From Aquimarina macrocephali JAMB N27 (lineage in GTDB: Bacteria > Bacteroidota > Bacteroidia > Flavobacteriales > Flavobacteriaceae), in the NCBI RefSeq assembly GCF_000520995.1, contig NZ_JACA01000033.1, positions 85,988 to 149,987 on the forward strand: DNA of 64,000 nucleotides. The letters are read 5' to 3'. The notes under the pieces were generated by a model. The model saw nothing but the letters and a program-made list of their open reading frames with translations. It was not told the DNA's origin and did not search any database. Shown here in pieces: positions 25,835 through 34,984 of this stretch. Positions within the stretch are counted from its first letter, which is position 1; each line of letters begins with the position of its first letter. The position numbers and the translations under genes are program-made.

Positions 25835-26729
25835 GAAACAGGATTATCATCAATTATTAAAACCAGAACTTATAAAAAGTGTATCTGGGCTGGCACTCAT
25901 TGCTCGTGTAATAGTTGATGGATATCTGTCTGGACATAATCATAGTAGAAGTGTAGGTCCGGGAATGGAGTTTAGTCAATTTCGTAATTATGAACCAGGT
26001 GATGATTTGCGATTGCTGGATTGGAAAATGTTAGCCAGATCAGGAAGATACTATATTAGACAATCAGAGATAAAAAGTAATATTGCCGTAAAATTTATTT
26101 TAGACGCCAGTACATCTATGCTTCATAAGGAAGAAGGACTAACTAAAATGGAGTATGCCAAAGTTTTAGTAGCTTCATTAGCATATCTGTCTCAAAACCA
26201 GGGAGACGCTGTAGGGCTTTTTGCACTTAATGATCATCGTTTATACAGTCTTTACCCTAAGGTTCAAAAACAACATTTTAATCGCTTAATGCTAGAGTTG
26301 ATTAACATTGAGAACGAAGGAAAATGGCCAGAAGATCCCAATACATCAAAAAAACTTCATGATCGAAGTCACAAAGAGTTGATCTTTTTTATTACTGATT
26401 TATATGAACATAGTGAAGAATTAACCTCTTTTATCAAACGCTTAAAAACACCTAAAAATGAAGTGGCAGTATTACACGTAATGGGTAAAAATGAATTGGA
26501 GTTTGACTATAAAGGTACGGTCACATTTGAAGATCTGGAGACAGGAGCAAGGCGTAAAGTAGATGCCAAGACAGCAAAAAAACAATACCTTATTGCATTA
26601 GAAGAAATGATGAAAAACACAAAAAACACTCTGTTAGCTAATGATATAGGTTATCATTTATTTAAGTTGAATGAGAATATAGGAGAGGCTTTACAGGTAT
26701 TTCTGAAGAAACGAAATAAACTAATTTGA
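25833..26729 (+). CDS. DUF58 protein with von Willebrand A-like fold
   Basis: A 298-residue DUF58 protein, the usual partner of MoxR. It has the signature 'FRNYEPGDDLRLLDWKMLAR' (about residues 50-69) and a vWA-like metal-site motif 'LDASTSM'. No membrane segments, so cytoplasmic. Its ATG overlaps the end of the inverted-repeat element. The BatA-like gene starts one base after its stop, so translation is coupled. It probably recognises clients or presents them to the MoxR ring; that is inference from the family. Confidence 0.92.
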   Translation: MKQDYHQLLKPELIKSVSGLALIARVIVDGYLSGHNHSRSVGPGMEFSQFRNYEPGDDLRLLDWKMLARSGRYYIRQSEIKSNIAVKFILDASTSMLHKEEGLTKMEYAKVLVASLAYLSQNQGDAVGLFALNDHRLYSLYPKVQKQHFNRLMLELINIENEGKWPEDPNTSKKLHDRSHKELIFFITDLYEHSEELTSFIKRLKTPKNEVAVLHVMGKNELEFDYKGTVTFEDLETGARRKVDAKTAKKQYLIALEEMMKNTKNTLLANDIGYHLFKLNENIGEALQVFLKKRNKLI

Positions 26730-26730
26730 T

Positions 26731-28029
26731 ATGTTTTTTCTTAACCCGACATATCTATGGGCTTTATTGGGACTTATTGTACCGATAGTCATACATCTGT
26801 GGAGTAAAAAAGAAGGAAAAACAATTAAAATAGGAAGTATTCAACTACTTGATGAATCAGATTCTAAACAAACAAGTAGTATTCAAATCAATGAACTTTG
26901 GCTTTTATTACTACGAATAGTATTGATTAGTCTACTCGTAGTTCTTATTGCAGAGCCACAGATAAGAAGAAAAATTACTAAAGCACCTATTACATATATT
27001 GTAGAACCTTCTCTACTACAATATAAAGAGATAAATTCGATTTTAGATACCATACAAGCAGAAGAATCAGTACGGCTTTTGCAATCTGGTTTTCCAGAGT
27101 ATCAAAACGATCCATTACATAAAATCGCTACCATGACTCCTAAGTATTGGCAATTAGCCAAGGAAATGGAAGCATTAGAAACCGATAGTATTGTAGTTTT
27201 TACCAATGCATTTGCATCGGGTATAAAAGGGAAGAGGCCACAGGTTCATAAAAATATATCATGGGTAATTCTGGATCCTGGAAAACCAATTAAGAATATC
27301 CTTAGTGCTGTTAAAAAAGAGAATACAATACAGTTGCTTTCTGTATCAAGTGATGATCAACATTTATCTTTTGTGAAAGAGCTTGTTGCTATGAATAGTA
27401 ATCAACTCGAGTTTAATAAGGAGATGGATAGTGTAATTTTTCCGGTAAACGGAAAACAAGAACAACATCCGCTTATTACAGAATCACCTCTTACAATATT
27501 AGTATTTTATGAAGATAACTTGTCTAATGAAAAGACATATATTGAAGCTACCTATAGCGCAATATCAAAATACCTTGACAGACCTATTGATGTACGTACA
27601 GTACAGAATATTGATACTATAAATCTTGACTCTTTCAAGACAGTAATATGGCTAAGCAAAGACGTAATTCCGAAAACTTCTTCAACAGTACTTCTATATA
27701 AACCAGATGATTTATCCCATAACATCATAGAAAAAGGACCTTCAAAAGAAATTTTTTATCTTACAAAATCTCTTAATGCAGAACATGTTGTAAATGAGTA
27801 TTTTGCAGAACATTTACTGGCGATGCTAAATCTTAATGAAAATCTGGAAGAAAAAATAAGACGGTATGATAAACGAGTTTTACATACAGGAGAATTACTT
27901 CCGATAGCTGCAGATTTTAAGCAAAATAAAGAGAATTCTACTATTTTAGATATTTCTAGATGGTTATGGATTTTATTGATACTATTACTGATAACTGAGC
28001 GTATCGTAGCAAAATATAGAAAGCAATGA
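26731..28029 (+). CDS. BatA-like membrane protein
   Basis: A 432-residue inner-membrane protein. The N-terminal BatA domain is clear: 'FLNPTYLWALLGLIVPIVIH' as the first helix, a short basic stretch, then a second helix near residues 55-75 ('LWLLLLRIVLISLLVVLIAE'). The rest is extracytoplasmic or cytoplasmic with a final helix ('LWILLILLLITERIV'). No intact vWA metal motif is seen, so it differs from the classic BatA. It overlaps the next gene by 4 bases (ATGA). Confidence 0.82.
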   Translation: MFFLNPTYLWALLGLIVPIVIHLWSKKEGKTIKIGSIQLLDESDSKQTSSIQINELWLLLLRIVLISLLVVLIAEPQIRRKITKAPITYIVEPSLLQYKEINSILDTIQAEESVRLLQSGFPEYQNDPLHKIATMTPKYWQLAKEMEALETDSIVVFTNAFASGIKGKRPQVHKNISWVILDPGKPIKNILSAVKKENTIQLLSVSSDDQHLSFVKELVAMNSNQLEFNKEMDSVIFPVNGKQEQHPLITESPLTILVFYEDNLSNEKTYIEATYSAISKYLDRPIDVRTVQNIDTINLDSFKTVIWLSKDVIPKTSSTVLLYKPDDLSHNIIEKGPSKEIFYLTKSLNAEHVVNEYFAEHLLAMLNLNENLEEKIRRYDKRVLHTGELLPIAADFKQNKENSTILDISRWLWILLILLLITERIVAKYRKQ

Positions 28030-30269
28030 TAGAGTCGGGAGGGAAAATATTAGTTCGGTTTAAAAAGCGTTGGCAATTAATGTTATGGATAGAGATTTTG
28101 TTGTACGCATTAGGACTCGCTATTTTTATTTATTTCCTGTTTTTCAAGTTAATATTTTCAATTATTACTTTGATATTAGGGGTAGTACTACTTACCGTTT
28201 TTATTAAACCATGGAAACCGGGTTTGAAAAAAGTAAGCAGTTATATCGATCAACATCTTGATGTAGCTGAGTATAGTACGGGTCTTTTGTTATTACCCGA
28301 AAATCAGCTTTCTGGTTTGGCAAAACTGCAACAGCACAAGGTAACAAAACAGCTTGTTGAAAAGATAAATACTATAAAGCCTCCAAGTCATTTACTAAGA
28401 GGAAGTGTTATAATGATGCTATTTATAAGTATTGGTTTTCTAATACATCAGTTTCATATTGTTGATTATATACAATGGTCCCAACATCCAGAAGTACAAC
28501 CAGAGAAGATCATTTTTAAATCCGAAGATTCAACAACTACAACCCAACGACCTAAGTTAGAAAGTCAGCTATTAACCATACAATATCCTGCTTATACAAA
28601 CAAAACTTCACTTAAGACTTCTAAAATGGAAGTAAAAGCAGTTGAGGGATCACGATTGTCATGGAAAATAAAGTTTGATACCAAAATTAAAAGTGCAACT
28701 ATGGAAAGTATGGGAAATAGCTATCCTATGAAGTTGACTAATAATGGATATGTAAGAACTTCAAATTTAAATGCATCGGGGTTTTATAATTTCAAATTTA
28801 CAGACATGCAGGGTACTTCATATGCGTCTGATTTATATTCGATTGAAGTTGTAAAAGATAAGAGCCCTGATATAAAAGTTACTGATTTAAAACAGTTTAC
28901 TACCTTTTCTTATGATGAAAGTAAAAAATTAGCATTTACAACCTCTGTTACCGATGATTTTGGTATTGCAGAAGCATATATCATAGCAACAGTTAGTAAA
29001 GGATCTGGTGAGTCTGTTAAGTTTAGAGAGGAAAAATTAAACTTTGATAGCAGAGTACTTAGAGGTCGTAAAAATCTTAACTTATCAAAAAATATAGATC
29101 TGGATCAGATGAATATGGAACCGGGAGATGAGCTTTATTTTTATATTGAAGCACTGGACCTTAAACGACCTAAACCCAATATTTCTAGAAGTGAAACCTT
29201 TTTTGCGGTAATAAAAGATACAATTTCTGATGAGTTTGCCGTAGAAGGAACTATGGGAGTTGATCAAATGCCGGATTATTTTAGAAGTCAACGTCAATTG
29301 ATTATAGACACAGAAAAACTCATTAAAGACAAGTCAAAACTGTCGAAAAAAGAGTTTAATTTTAAGAGTAATGAACTGGGGTTTGACCAAAAAGTTCTTC
29401 GTCTTAAATATGGTGAATTTATGGGCGATGAATCAGAGTTTGGACCGGCTACTCATGAGAATATAGAAGTTTCGGCAGAAGCAGATGAGCATGATGATGA
29501 TCATGATGATGATCATGAAGAAAAAGATCCTTTGGCAGCATATACTCATGATCACGATAATGAAAATGAACATAATCTGGTAGATCAAAAAGAAGAAAAG
29601 GATGGCGGAAAAAGTAATGACCCTTTACATGAATACCTACATAATCATGACGATCCAGAAGAGTCAACACTGTTTACACAATCTTTAAAAAGTAAATTAA
29701 GACAAGCACTTAATGAAATGTGGGATGCTGAGTTGTATTTACGATTGTATACGCCAGAAAAATCTTTACCATACCAATATAAAGCACTTAAATTGATTCA
29801 GGAAATTAAAAATAGTGCCCGAGTCTATGTACATCGTATTGGTTTTGATCCTCCACCAATTAAGGAAGATAAGAGATTAACAGGTAAAATTGACGAAGTG
29901 TCTAATTTTAGAAAAATAGAAGAGCTACAACTTCCAGAAATATACCCTTCTATATATAAGACTGTTTTAAGACTTGAACAATTGATATCTAATAAGACTT
30001 TAATTACTGCTGAAGATAAACTCCTTTTTGAAAAGGCGGGAAATGAATTGGCCGTTAAAGCTATTGAAGATCCTGGGAAATATTTAAAGACCTTACAACA
30101 ATTAAAACGTATTACAGAAGATAGAGCAATATCATCATCAATTTTGACCAAAGTGCAGAGAGGTTTGTTTTATGCGCTTCCCGAGTTAAAATCTAATCCA
30201 TTTAAAAAGAAAGTGTTAACGAGTGAGATTAATGAATTACTACTAAAAGAGCTTCAAATTCATGATTGA
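28026..30269 (+). CDS. DUF4175-like membrane protein with His/Asp-rich insert
   Basis: A 747-residue protein. Two hydrophobic helices in the first 60 residues and one near 120-140 anchor it; the rest is large and soluble, with a beta-rich part (about 170-400) and a helical part. The layout matches DUF4175-type proteins that close MoxR/Bat clusters. A striking insert at about residues 483-545 alternates His and Asp/Glu ('EHDDDHDDDHEEKD', 'THDHDNENEH', 'EYLHNHDD') and could bind zinc, nickel or another metal. It overlaps both neighbours (4 and 8 bases), so translation of the operon is tightly coupled. Confidence 0.72.
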   Translation: MIESGGKILVRFKKRWQLMLWIEILLYALGLAIFIYFLFFKLIFSIITLILGVVLLTVFIKPWKPGLKKVSSYIDQHLDVAEYSTGLLLLPENQLSGLAKLQQHKVTKQLVEKINTIKPPSHLLRGSVIMMLFISIGFLIHQFHIVDYIQWSQHPEVQPEKIIFKSEDSTTTTQRPKLESQLLTIQYPAYTNKTSLKTSKMEVKAVEGSRLSWKIKFDTKIKSATMESMGNSYPMKLTNNGYVRTSNLNASGFYNFKFTDMQGTSYASDLYSIEVVKDKSPDIKVTDLKQFTTFSYDESKKLAFTTSVTDDFGIAEAYIIATVSKGSGESVKFREEKLNFDSRVLRGRKNLNLSKNIDLDQMNMEPGDELYFYIEALDLKRPKPNISRSETFFAVIKDTISDEFAVEGTMGVDQMPDYFRSQRQLIIDTEKLIKDKSKLSKKEFNFKSNELGFDQKVLRLKYGEFMGDESEFGPATHENIEVSAEADEHDDDHDDDHEEKDPLAAYTHDHDNENEHNLVDQKEEKDGGKSNDPLHEYLHNHDDPEESTLFTQSLKSKLRQALNEMWDAELYLRLYTPEKSLPYQYKALKLIQEIKNSARVYVHRIGFDPPPIKEDKRLTGKIDEVSNFRKIEELQLPEIYPSIYKTVLRLEQLISNKTLITAEDKLLFEKAGNELAVKAIEDPGKYLKTLQQLKRITEDRAISSSILTKVQRGLFYALPELKSNPFKKKVLTSEINELLLKELQIHD

Positions 30270-32025
30270 TCAAATAACTTTTTTAAATGAGGGTTGGATA
30301 TGGCAAATTGGTATTGGAGCGATAGTGCTATGGTTTGTTTTTGGATGGAAAGAATGGCCCCAATTTGGGAAACGTAGATTTTGGGTAAAAATAGTAATCG
30401 CCTTTTTTGCAATTACTTCACTTGCTATTATAGCATTAAAACCTGCAATTTCAACTACCAACAATACTACTGCCAAAATAGCTTTGCTAACCGAGGGCTA
30501 TAATAAAGAACAATTAGATAGCTTGGAGAAAATTCATAAAAAACTAAAAAAACATAAGTACAAAGCTAATCATCCTATTTTTGATGATATAAACACTCCG
30601 GATTCTGTTTTTATCCTTGGGTATGGTGTGAAACCCTACGATCTCTGGCAATTGGATGATTATAACGTTAATTATCTGGGAAGAAATACACCTACTGGGA
30701 TAGTTAGGTTTAAATATGATTATAAAAATACTGTAGGTGAACACCAGATATTCACAGGATTATATATCAACCCTCAAAAAGGAAATAAACTTGTATTAGA
30801 AGGACCAGGGGGAGCAGGTTTAGATTCTGTTTCTTTAGTAGTTGAAGAACAACAAAAATTTCAATTAACAACTAACCTTAATGTCAAAGGAAACTATCTT
30901 TTTTCTCTAGTAGAAAAAGATTCTTTAGGAAAAACTCTATCTACAGACCCTATTCCTTTGGTTGTAGAAGATCCCACTCCTTTAAAAATAGTAGTGGTAA
31001 ATGGTTTTCCGACTTTTGAAACCAAGTACCTAAAAAACTACCTGGCAGAAATGGGGCATCAAGTACTGGTAAGAAGTCAGATCACCAAAGGAAGATATAA
31101 GTTTGAGTATTTTAATATGGAAAGAATGCCTTTAGGGGCATTTTCTAAAAAGAATTTAGAATCTTTCGATCTTGTTATCATTGATGCCAATTCATTTAAA
31201 AATTTAGGAAGAAAATCACGTACCGCTTTAGAGAATTCGGTAAAAGAAAATGGGCTGGGTGTTTTTATCCAACCAGATCTTGGTTTTTTTAGATCTTCAA
31301 AAGGTTTTGGGGCATTTGATTTTATTTCAGAAAAAAAGACAGAAATCAGACTGGATGATCAGGCAAAAATTAAACTTTCTAAATATGCTTTTGTTTTAAA
31401 AGATAAATTTCTACTACAGCATATTCATACTAAATCTAATTCCAAAATCATATCTGGATACAAACATATTGGAAAAGGTAAAATCGGAACTACTGTGTTA
31501 GAAAATACATATGAACTTGTATTGGATGGCCATACTGCTGCTTATCAACAAATATGGTCTAAACTCATTAATAGTATAAGTAGTAAAGAAACTTTGTCGG
31601 TAGAATGGGGAGTAGCATCAATAATTGCATATAAAGATCACCCTTTTAAATTTGATGTAAGAACATCAATATCAAAACCAATAATCAAAACCAATAAAAA
31701 ACATAACGTTTCAATACGTAGAGATATTGATTTGTTAAATCTATGGAAAGGAGTTACTTATCCACGGGATTTTGGATGGAATACCCAGTTTTTAGAACAG
31801 GATACCACAAAAATATTCGAGTATTTTGTAGCAGATACATCTCATTGGCGATCACAAGCATTGTATAAAACAATTGAAGAAAATAAGAGGTATTATAAAA
31901 AATCAAGGAAGAAAGAATCAACTCAAAATCATACCGTACGACCAATACCACTTTTAGGTTTTTATCTTCTATTTTTATTATGTACAGGATATTTATGGCT
32001 GGAACCCAAGCTATTGAAGCTATAA
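30262..32025 (+). CDS. Large membrane protein closing the MoxR operon
   Basis: A 587-residue inner-membrane protein with two N-terminal helices (about residues 11-28 and 37-57, 'VKIVIAFFAITSLAIIALKP') and one at the C-terminus ('LLGFYLLFLLCTGYLWLEP'). The central part includes 'IVVVNGFPTFETKYLKNYLA' and 'SFDLVIIDANSFKNLGRKSR', a pattern like the glutamine-amidotransferase-like domain seen in other Bat-cluster membrane proteins. No catalytic Cys-His pair is apparent. It overlaps the preceding gene by 8 bases and is last in the operon. Family not named with certainty. Confidence 0.75.
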   Translation: MIDQITFLNEGWIWQIGIGAIVLWFVFGWKEWPQFGKRRFWVKIVIAFFAITSLAIIALKPAISTTNNTTAKIALLTEGYNKEQLDSLEKIHKKLKKHKYKANHPIFDDINTPDSVFILGYGVKPYDLWQLDDYNVNYLGRNTPTGIVRFKYDYKNTVGEHQIFTGLYINPQKGNKLVLEGPGGAGLDSVSLVVEEQQKFQLTTNLNVKGNYLFSLVEKDSLGKTLSTDPIPLVVEDPTPLKIVVVNGFPTFETKYLKNYLAEMGHQVLVRSQITKGRYKFEYFNMERMPLGAFSKKNLESFDLVIIDANSFKNLGRKSRTALENSVKENGLGVFIQPDLGFFRSSKGFGAFDFISEKKTEIRLDDQAKIKLSKYAFVLKDKFLLQHIHTKSNSKIISGYKHIGKGKIGTTVLENTYELVLDGHTAAYQQIWSKLINSISSKETLSVEWGVASIIAYKDHPFKFDVRTSISKPIIKTNKKHNVSIRRDIDLLNLWKGVTYPRDFGWNTQFLEQDTTKIFEYFVADTSHWRSQALYKTIEENKRYYKKSRKKESTQNHTVRPIPLLGFYLLFLLCTGYLWLEPKLLKL

Positions 32026-32113
32026 AAAGAGTTTTATTGTTAAAATTAGAGTTATAAAACTAATTTAGACCTTTTTTAAGATTTAAAAGTATGGTACAAA
32101 CCATTTAGAACGT

Positions 32114-32121
32114 TAACTTTG
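32114..32121 (+). promoter_or_regulatory. Putative -7 promoter element (TAACTTTG)
   Basis: Exact match to TAnnTTTG, 17-23 bases before the possible TTG (32138) and GTG (32144) starts of the next gene, implying a very short leader. No clear -33 TTG. Confidence 0.45.
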
Positions 32122-32137
32122 CAGGCTGTAAGAAAAA

Positions 32138-32602
32138 TTGTTTGTGATTAAGGATATTATTATTGCTGTTTTATGGAGTATTTCTCCTTTTGGCGAAGCT
32201 AAGGTTGGGATTCCTTTTGGTATGTTAAGTGGATTAAATATCTACTTGGTGTTTGTTTTATGTTTTTTATCTAATGTATTGGTGTTTCCCATGATGATGT
32301 TTTTTCTGGAAAAGATGAATACATATTTGCTTAGATGGAAATTTTATAAAAAAGCTGCAATATATGTAGCCCGAAGAGCAAAATTAGGCTCGGGTACTAA
32401 AATTCAAAAACATGAATTTTGGGGACTTCTTTTATTTGTAATGATTCCAATTCCTGGTACTGGTGTGTATGCAGGAAGTATTGCTACGTATTTATTTAAG
32501 GTTAAAAAACGAAAAGCTTTTATAGCTAATAGCGTGGGGATATTCTTCTCTTCTGTAATTGTTTGGGTAACCACATTACTTACTATGAAAGGAATTGCCT
32601 AA
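32138..32602 (+). CDS. Small multidrug export protein family (PF06695-like)
   Basis: A 154-residue membrane protein with about four helices. 'SPFGEAKVGIPFGMLSGLN' and 'FWGLLLFVMIPIPGTGVYAG' are the two conserved motifs of the 'putative small multi-drug export protein' family. No direct export function is proven for most members. The start is uncertain: TTG at 32138 or GTG at 32144, both just downstream of a TAACTTTG promoter box. Stands alone between the MoxR operon and the next small membrane gene. Confidence 0.78.
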   Translation: MFVIKDIIIAVLWSISPFGEAKVGIPFGMLSGLNIYLVFVLCFLSNVLVFPMMMFFLEKMNTYLLRWKFYKKAAIYVARRAKLGSGTKIQKHEFWGLLLFVMIPIPGTGVYAGSIATYLFKVKKRKAFIANSVGIFFSSVIVWVTTLLTMKGIA

Positions 32603-32675
32603 ACGGTTATACTATAATCATACGATAAAGATTTTACGTTACATTTCTAATAGATTCATATTGAGTTTCCTAAAA

Positions 32676-32719
32676 CTGATAAAAATCAGTAATAAGAATT
32701 AAAAAATATAGTAACATTG
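32676..32719 (+). promoter_or_regulatory. FNR-like box with -7 element
   Basis: Palindrome CTGAT-AAAA-ATCAG at 32676-32689 (16 bases if the flanking A and T are counted), then exactly 22 bases, then TAACATTG at 32712-32719. The half-site resembles FNR (TTGAT-N4-ATCAA), and the spacing equals that of the sulfide-cluster operators. Confidence 0.65.
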
Positions 32720-32735
32720 ATGCTCAAATGCATTT

Positions 32736-33236
32736 ATGGAAATCTCAAATGATATTGTTTTACGCCCTCGGTTTTTTCAGGATTTAGATGTACCATCAGA
32801 AAAAGCACTCGAAGCTTTTGAAAAAACAGGTAAAACTTGTCAGGATTTTAAAGTAAGCCGGGTAGATCACCACATTTTTATACGTATTCCTAAAAAAGAC
32901 CAGCATTTCTGGTCGCCACAACTTCATCTCGAGATTTATGATATTGATGAAAAACAACCACAACTGAAAGGCCTTTTTGGCCCTAGTCCTACAGTATGGA
33001 CTCTTTTTATGTTTCTTCACTTTGTTGTTGCTACATCATTTATAGGGGCTGTAGTTTGGATGTATGTTAATATACGTCTGGATAAACCGTATTTGTTTTC
33101 TGTAATCACCATGTTTTTTCTTCTCATTACTTGGTTTGTACTCTACTTTGCTGGCCGATTGGGGAGACAAGCAGGTAAAAAGGAGATGAAAGAGCTATAC
33201 TTCTTCATGAAAAGCACTTTAAATTCTGTGGCATGA
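32736..33236 (+). CDS. Two-TM membrane protein of unknown function, FNR-like promoter
   Basis: A 166-residue protein: a soluble N-terminal part (about 1-85, with 'DHHIFIRIPKKDQHFWSPQL'), then two transmembrane helices (about 90-112 and 120-138) and a short basic tail ('GRLGRQAGKKEMKELY'). I do not recognise the family. The promoter has an FNR-like palindrome in the class II position, so expression probably follows oxygen, nitric oxide or a related signal read by a Crp/Fnr protein. No neighbour shares an operon with it. Confidence 0.72.
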   Translation: MEISNDIVLRPRFFQDLDVPSEKALEAFEKTGKTCQDFKVSRVDHHIFIRIPKKDQHFWSPQLHLEIYDIDEKQPQLKGLFGPSPTVWTLFMFLHFVVATSFIGAVVWMYVNIRLDKPYLFSVITMFFLLITWFVLYFAGRLGRQAGKKEMKELYFFMKSTLNSVA

Positions 33237-33756
33237 TAAAATATAACAACAATGGATTAGTAAACTATTCTTTATAGTATCTATTAATTTTTTTAAAATG
33301 AATAAACCGAAAACATAGAATGTAATCGATAAAGAGAATTTAGTTTCATATTGATAGTTTTTTAAGTTTTCATGCTTTTAAAGCGACAGGAACTTAATTA
33401 CGAATCTTTCATTATCTGCAAAAACACCTTAGAAAAGACACTCTTCTTCCTTTTTCAAAATTATTTTTATTTTTTTTTTGCCAGTCCCGAAAAATGGAAC
33501 TAGTAACTATTAATATTGTACTCAAAATAGAGACTAAGTAGTATTAAATGTAAACCATTATGTAAAGTCTAAGAAAAATATTGAAATAAAAAGAAAAGGT
33601 GAATTACTTTTTTATTTGATAAATATTTTCAGGCTGAATCATAAAGATTTGATATGTAGATTTTTAGTTACGATCTCACATGGTCACGATAAGAATTATC
33701 ATATTAGAACACAAATTGTTGAAAAATACAAAAGATATAATCTCTGGTTATAGATG
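33237..33756. other. Intergenic region with no gene recognised
   Basis: About 600 bases separate the small membrane gene from the RHS operon. AT-rich, with a run of 10 T near 33470. No credible open frame, RNA or repeat seen, apart from the promoter at its right end. Confidence 0.5.
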
Positions 33757-33787
33757 TTGACAGATTACTATATATGTAGTAGTTTTG
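33757..33787 (+). promoter_or_regulatory. Promoter of the giant RHS operon
   Basis: TTG at 33757-33759, 20 bases, then TAGTTTTG at 33780-33787: a full flavobacterial promoter (TTG-N17-23-TAnnTTTG). It lies 53 bases before the first gene and is the only such match in the 600-base gap. Confidence 0.65.
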
Positions 33788-33840
33788 GCACTTTTTGAAA
33801 AAAATAGACTTAATACTTTAAAAAATAAAAATTTACAATA

Positions 33841-34347
33841 TTGAAAAAGAATCACACAACTTTTCTATTGATATGTAACGTCTTGTTATTGATAGTAATT
33901 TTTATAACATTTTATTTTCCTAAACCTTCTAGTGCTGATGTTGTTTATGTAGATAATATTAAACTTTTTAATGGCTTTAATATGTCTCAGGATTTAGGGA
34001 AAATTAATACTAAAAAAATTACAAAGCAAAAAAAGAAACTAGACAGCTTATATACAATCTACTCTATTTTAAGGGAACAAGAGAATAAAGAAAAAACTCA
34101 GGAATTAGAAGTGCAATTAAGAACAGAAGATCAGGAGTTAAAAAAAATGAATGAGTATCTCTCTAAAGATATACGCCAAAAAGTTTGGAATAGATTAGAT
34201 CAATACATAAAAGAGTATGGCATTGCAAATCAATGCAAGATTATATTGGGAACACAGGGTGTTGGCAATGTTATGTATGCTCAGGAAGAAATCAATATAA
34301 CAACAAAAATATTAGAATATGCAAATGCCAAATATGAAGGAAACTAA
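33841..34347 (+). CDS. OmpH/Skp-like periplasmic chaperone-type protein
   Basis: A 168-residue protein read from a TTG start. The N-terminus has a hydrophobic segment ('FLLICNVLLLIVIFITFYF') that is a signal or membrane anchor. It is followed by the OmpH/Skp pattern: 'VVYVDNIKLFNGFNMSQDLG', a long charged coiled coil (about residues 58-115), and 'YGIANQCKIILGTQGVGNVM' as the closing beta element. Skp holds unfolded outer-membrane or secreted proteins. As first gene of an operon with three giant secreted proteins, it probably serves them; that is inference. The next gene overlaps or begins just after its end, depending on start choice. Confidence 0.8.
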   Translation: MKKNHTTFLLICNVLLLIVIFITFYFPKPSSADVVYVDNIKLFNGFNMSQDLGKINTKKITKQKKKLDSLYTIYSILREQENKEKTQELEVQLRTEDQELKKMNEYLSKDIRQKVWNRLDQYIKEYGIANQCKIILGTQGVGNVMYAQEEINITTKILEYANAKYEGN

Positions 34348-34369
34348 AATTATGATACCGGAGTTTAGT

Positions 34370-34963
34370 ATGCTTAAGAAAAATATGTTGCTTGTTTTTG
34401 GGTGTATGTTATTGTTGTTTTCTTCCTGTGTAAAAGAAAAGAAAACTCAAGATTCGAAAATAGAATATAAACTCTTCAATTTAGAGAATTCTGGTTGGAA
34501 ATCTAAATCTGTTTCTCATTTTTTGTCTGACATAGAGTACAAAGCTACACTAGTTCCTTTACAATACTATATTCTGAAAAATGAAGGAAATCAAGATCTT
34601 CAAAAAGTAGATTCTATATATGAATCTCTTAAAAATGAACGAATAATTGAAATAGAATTTCAGCAAGAACAAGAAGATGATGTGCTAAAATCAGAATATA
34701 CCAATCGTGATTATGAATCAGCTGTTAAGTATATGTCTTTTACAATAGAAAACGATTTCAAAATTGTCACACAATCGGGAGACACTATTCCTTGTTTAGG
34801 CGCCACATTTGAAAGAAATTTTAAAGTAGCTCCTTTTAAAAGATTGTTGTTGCATTTTGGTAACATTCAGCCAGAAGAAAACATTAAACTTATATATGAG
34901 GATCACTTGTTTGGAAACGGTATACTAAAATTTAAGTTTACAGAAACACCTATTAAGTTATAA
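34370..34963 (+). CDS. Predicted lipoprotein of the RHS operon
   Basis: A 197-residue lipoprotein from the ATG at 34370, chosen because 'MLKKNMLLVFGCMLLLFSSC' is a standard lipoprotein signal with Cys20 in lipobox 'FSSC', and GGAG lies seven bases upstream. In-frame ATGs at 34352 and 34319 are alternatives. The mature part, with 'YYILKNEGNQDLQKVDSIYE' and 'RLLLHFGNIQPEENIKLIYE', looks like a small globular domain of unknown family. Between the OmpH-like gene and the first giant gene, it may anchor or escort the secreted shell. Confidence 0.72.
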   Translation: MLKKNMLLVFGCMLLLFSSCVKEKKTQDSKIEYKLFNLENSGWKSKSVSHFLSDIEYKATLVPLQYYILKNEGNQDLQKVDSIYESLKNERIIEIEFQQEQEDDVLKSEYTNRDYESAVKYMSFTIENDFKIVTQSGDTIPCLGATFERNFKVAPFKRLLLHFGNIQPEENIKLIYEDHLFGNGILKFKFTETPIKL

Positions 34964-34984
34964 AATTATAACACACTTAGTTAT

